A stretch of DNA of 64,000 bases, taken from contig CAWBIZ010000015.1 of the NCBI GenBank assembly GCA_963789005.1, positions 496,001-560,000 of the forward strand, read 5' to 3'. Positions 62,844 to 64,000 of the stretch are shown here, one piece after another; position 1 is the first letter of the stretch, and the number at the start of each line of letters is the position of its first letter. This DNA is from DASSUW01 sp963789005. Its GTDB lineage: Bacteria > Actinomycetota > Thermoleophilia > Solirubrobacterales > Solirubrobacteraceae. The translations under genes and the position numbers were made by a program. The notes under the pieces were generated by a model. That model was given only the letters and a program-made list of their open reading frames with translations, did no database searches and was not told the origin of the DNA.

Positions 62844-63146
62844 ATGGAGCACGATCGCTTCGACGACGTAGAGGTCCGCTTCCTCCACGACCCGGAAGCG
62901 CCCCAGCTGCCGCCGCGCCGGCGGCGCCGCTGGGTGGTCGCGGCCGCCACGGCCGCGATCGCCGTGGGCGGGTTCGCGGCTGTCGCCTCCGCGGGCGGCG
63001 ACTCGGCCGACGACGCTGCCGCGCCGGCAGCCAAGAAGGACGGCCCGGCGGGCGTCTACCAGCACATGCGCCAGGGCAAGCCCTGCGACCGCGAAGGCAA
63101 GCGCCTCGACCGCGGCGACCGCGACGAGTCGCGGTTCCGCTACTAG
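62844..63146 (+). CDS. small membrane protein with basic C-terminus
   Basis: The 100 residues have an acidic start, an Arg cluster, one transmembrane helix (about 30-49), then a charged tail with GVYQHMRQGKPCDREGKRLDRGDRD. There is a single Cys. I do not recognise a family. It is divergent from the flavinylation operon, so it could be functionally linked. Its TAG stop shares CTAG with the amidase stop. Confidence 0.65.
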   Translation: MEHDRFDDVEVRFLHDPEAPQLPPRRRRRWVVAAATAAIAVGGFAAVASAGGDSADDAAAPAAKKDGPAGVYQHMRQGKPCDREGKRLDRGDRDESRFRY

Positions 63147-64000
63147 ATCGCGGGCGAGACCCATCCGCCAAGCGCGCGCTCGAGCTCGAGCGCGACTGCC
63201 AGCGCGACGTCGTCGCGCCATGGCTTGGCGATCACCTGCACGTCGAGCGGCAGCCCCTCGGGTGAGGTGCCGCACCGGACCGTGGCCGACGGCCAGCCGG
63301 TGAGGCTCGACGGGGTCGTGTAGCTCGTCGGGTCGAGCTCGCCGGGCACCGCGGTCTCGCCGTGCCGCGGGGCCGGGCCGGCGAACACCGGGCAGACGAT
63401 CACGTCGAAGCGCTCGCCCCAGGCCAGCATGTCGCTGCGGAACGCGTCCCAGCGGCGCAGGATGTCGTACAGCTCGCCGGCGCTCATGCCCTCGCCGTAC
63501 GAGCGCCAGACGTCGATCGTCAGCTCGTGCCCGCCGCCGGGATGGCGGGCGTCGAACACCGCCGCGCCCGCCGCGCGCAGCACCTCGGCGGCGCTCTCGA
63601 CCATCGCCACGGTCTCGGTCGTGGGGGAGGCAAGGCCGTTCTCCGCCGACACCGCGACCCGGAGCCCACGGAGCGAGACCGCCGTGGGATCGCCGAGCGG
63701 GACCGGCGGCGTGCCGCCGTCGCGCTCGTCCGGCCCCGCCAGCACGCGCAGGAGCAGCGCCACGTCGGCGACCGTGCGCGCCAGCGGCCCGACCTGGGTG
63801 CGCGGATCGGCGAGCGCGCCGATCTGCCCGAGGTCGTCGAGCACGCCGGTGACCGGGACGAGGCCGGCCGTCGGCTTGATCGACGCCAGCCCGCAGAAGT
63901 GCGCGGGCAGCCGCACGCTGGCGCCGGAGTCGGTGCCGACCCCGCACGGCGACAGGCCGGCGGCGATCGCCGCCGCCTCGCCGCCGCTGCTCCCGCCCGG
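63143..64000 (-). CDS. amidase (amidase signature family), 5' end outside window
   Basis: This Ser-Ser-Lys hydrolase type is cut by the window edge: the 285 visible residues start in the signature region (PGGSSGGEAAAIAAG, GVGTDSGASVRLPAHF) and run to the C-terminus. The catalytic cis-Ser region is visible as GTDSGAS, where GTDTGGS or GTDSGGS is usual; the Gly-to-Ala change is noteworthy. The catalytic Lys lies further upstream and is not seen. It is GatA-like in fold, but no gatB/C is adjacent. Substrate unknown. Confidence 0.9.
   Translation of the reverse strand, partial: PGGSSGGEAAAIAAGLSPCGVGTDSGASVRLPAHFCGLASIKPTAGLVPVTGVLDDLGQIGALADPRTQVGPLARTVADVALLLRVLAGPDERDGGTPPVPLGDPTAVSLRGLRVAVSAENGLASPTTETVAMVESAAEVLRAAGAAVFDARHPGGGHELTIDVWRSYGEGMSAGELYDILRRWDAFRSDMLAWGERFDVIVCPVFAGPAPRHGETAVPGELDPTSYTTPSSLTGWPSATVRCGTSPEGLPLDVQVIAKPWRDDVALAVALELERALGGWVSPAI

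Overview
This is a dense, very GC-rich bacterial chromosome segment with no mobile element, phage gene, CRISPR array or RNA gene that I can recognise. Gene content and order (leuS end, comEA-comEC-holA, rpsT, murJ, lepA, hrcA-dnaJ-prmA, yqeY, phoH-ybeY-era, trp and liv operons, polA, rpsA-coaE) and the high-GC third codon positions point to an actinobacterium. A Thermoleophilia/Solirubrobacterales-type lineage is my inference from the mix of genes, not something the bases prove.

Layout. 1-5.1 kb: leuS end, DNA-uptake genes comEA/comEC, and DNA polymerase III delta. 5-8.3 kb: an unknown protein, ribosomal protein S20, lipid II flippase MurJ, a DUF1697 protein. 8.3-17 kb: lepA with two MaoC/HadAB-like genes and a GH13 glucosidase, then hrcA-dnaJ, two tandem PrmA-type methyltransferases and threonine dehydratase. 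17-23 kb: NDH-2, an EamA transporter, a DUF192 protein, then yqeY-phoH-ybeY-era-epimerase. 23-29 kb: an inverted-repeat element, an NTF2-like protein, a reverse-strand operon (ArsA-like ATPase and two PH-domain membrane proteins), then a squalene/phytoene synthase with an FAD reductase. 28.6-38 kb: hisIE-trpEGDC, an HtrA-like protease and a CapA-like lipoprotein, then trpFBA. 38-44 kb: a complete branched-chain amino acid ABC transporter operon. 44-50 kb: TIGR01777 epimerase, ACT-malic enzyme, a repetitive basic protein, polA. 50-56 kb: cupin, split Tm-1-like pair, CoxG-like protein, class III aminotransferase, SIS protein. 56-60 kb: a second FAD reductase paralogous to the first, rpsA, coaE, lytic transglycosylase. 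60-64 kb: a ferric-reductase/FMN-binding/ApbE flavinylation operon and an amidase cut by the window end.

Genes are packed with GTGA/ATGA overlaps inside operons. Many operon heads show a TANNNT-like -10 box only 6-10 nt before the start codon, which implies leaderless mRNAs. Several divergent pairs share or overlap their -10 boxes, and several convergent pairs end within a few bases of each other or share stop-codon bases. No gene-free stretch exceeds 300 bases. The longest are 23136-23334 (inverted-repeat element), 38239-38361 (liv promoter) and 815-917 (hairpin plus comEA promoter).

The least expected structures are: a 44-bp tandem duplication that creates two coupled 14-codon micro-ORFs at 61381-61469; two palindrome-plus-core repeat units inside the trpF/trpB coding junction (35903-36016); the 143-bp inverted-repeat element (23142-23284); apparent single-base frameshifts in livG and in the first prmA copy; and probable CTG start codons in coaE and the EamA gene.
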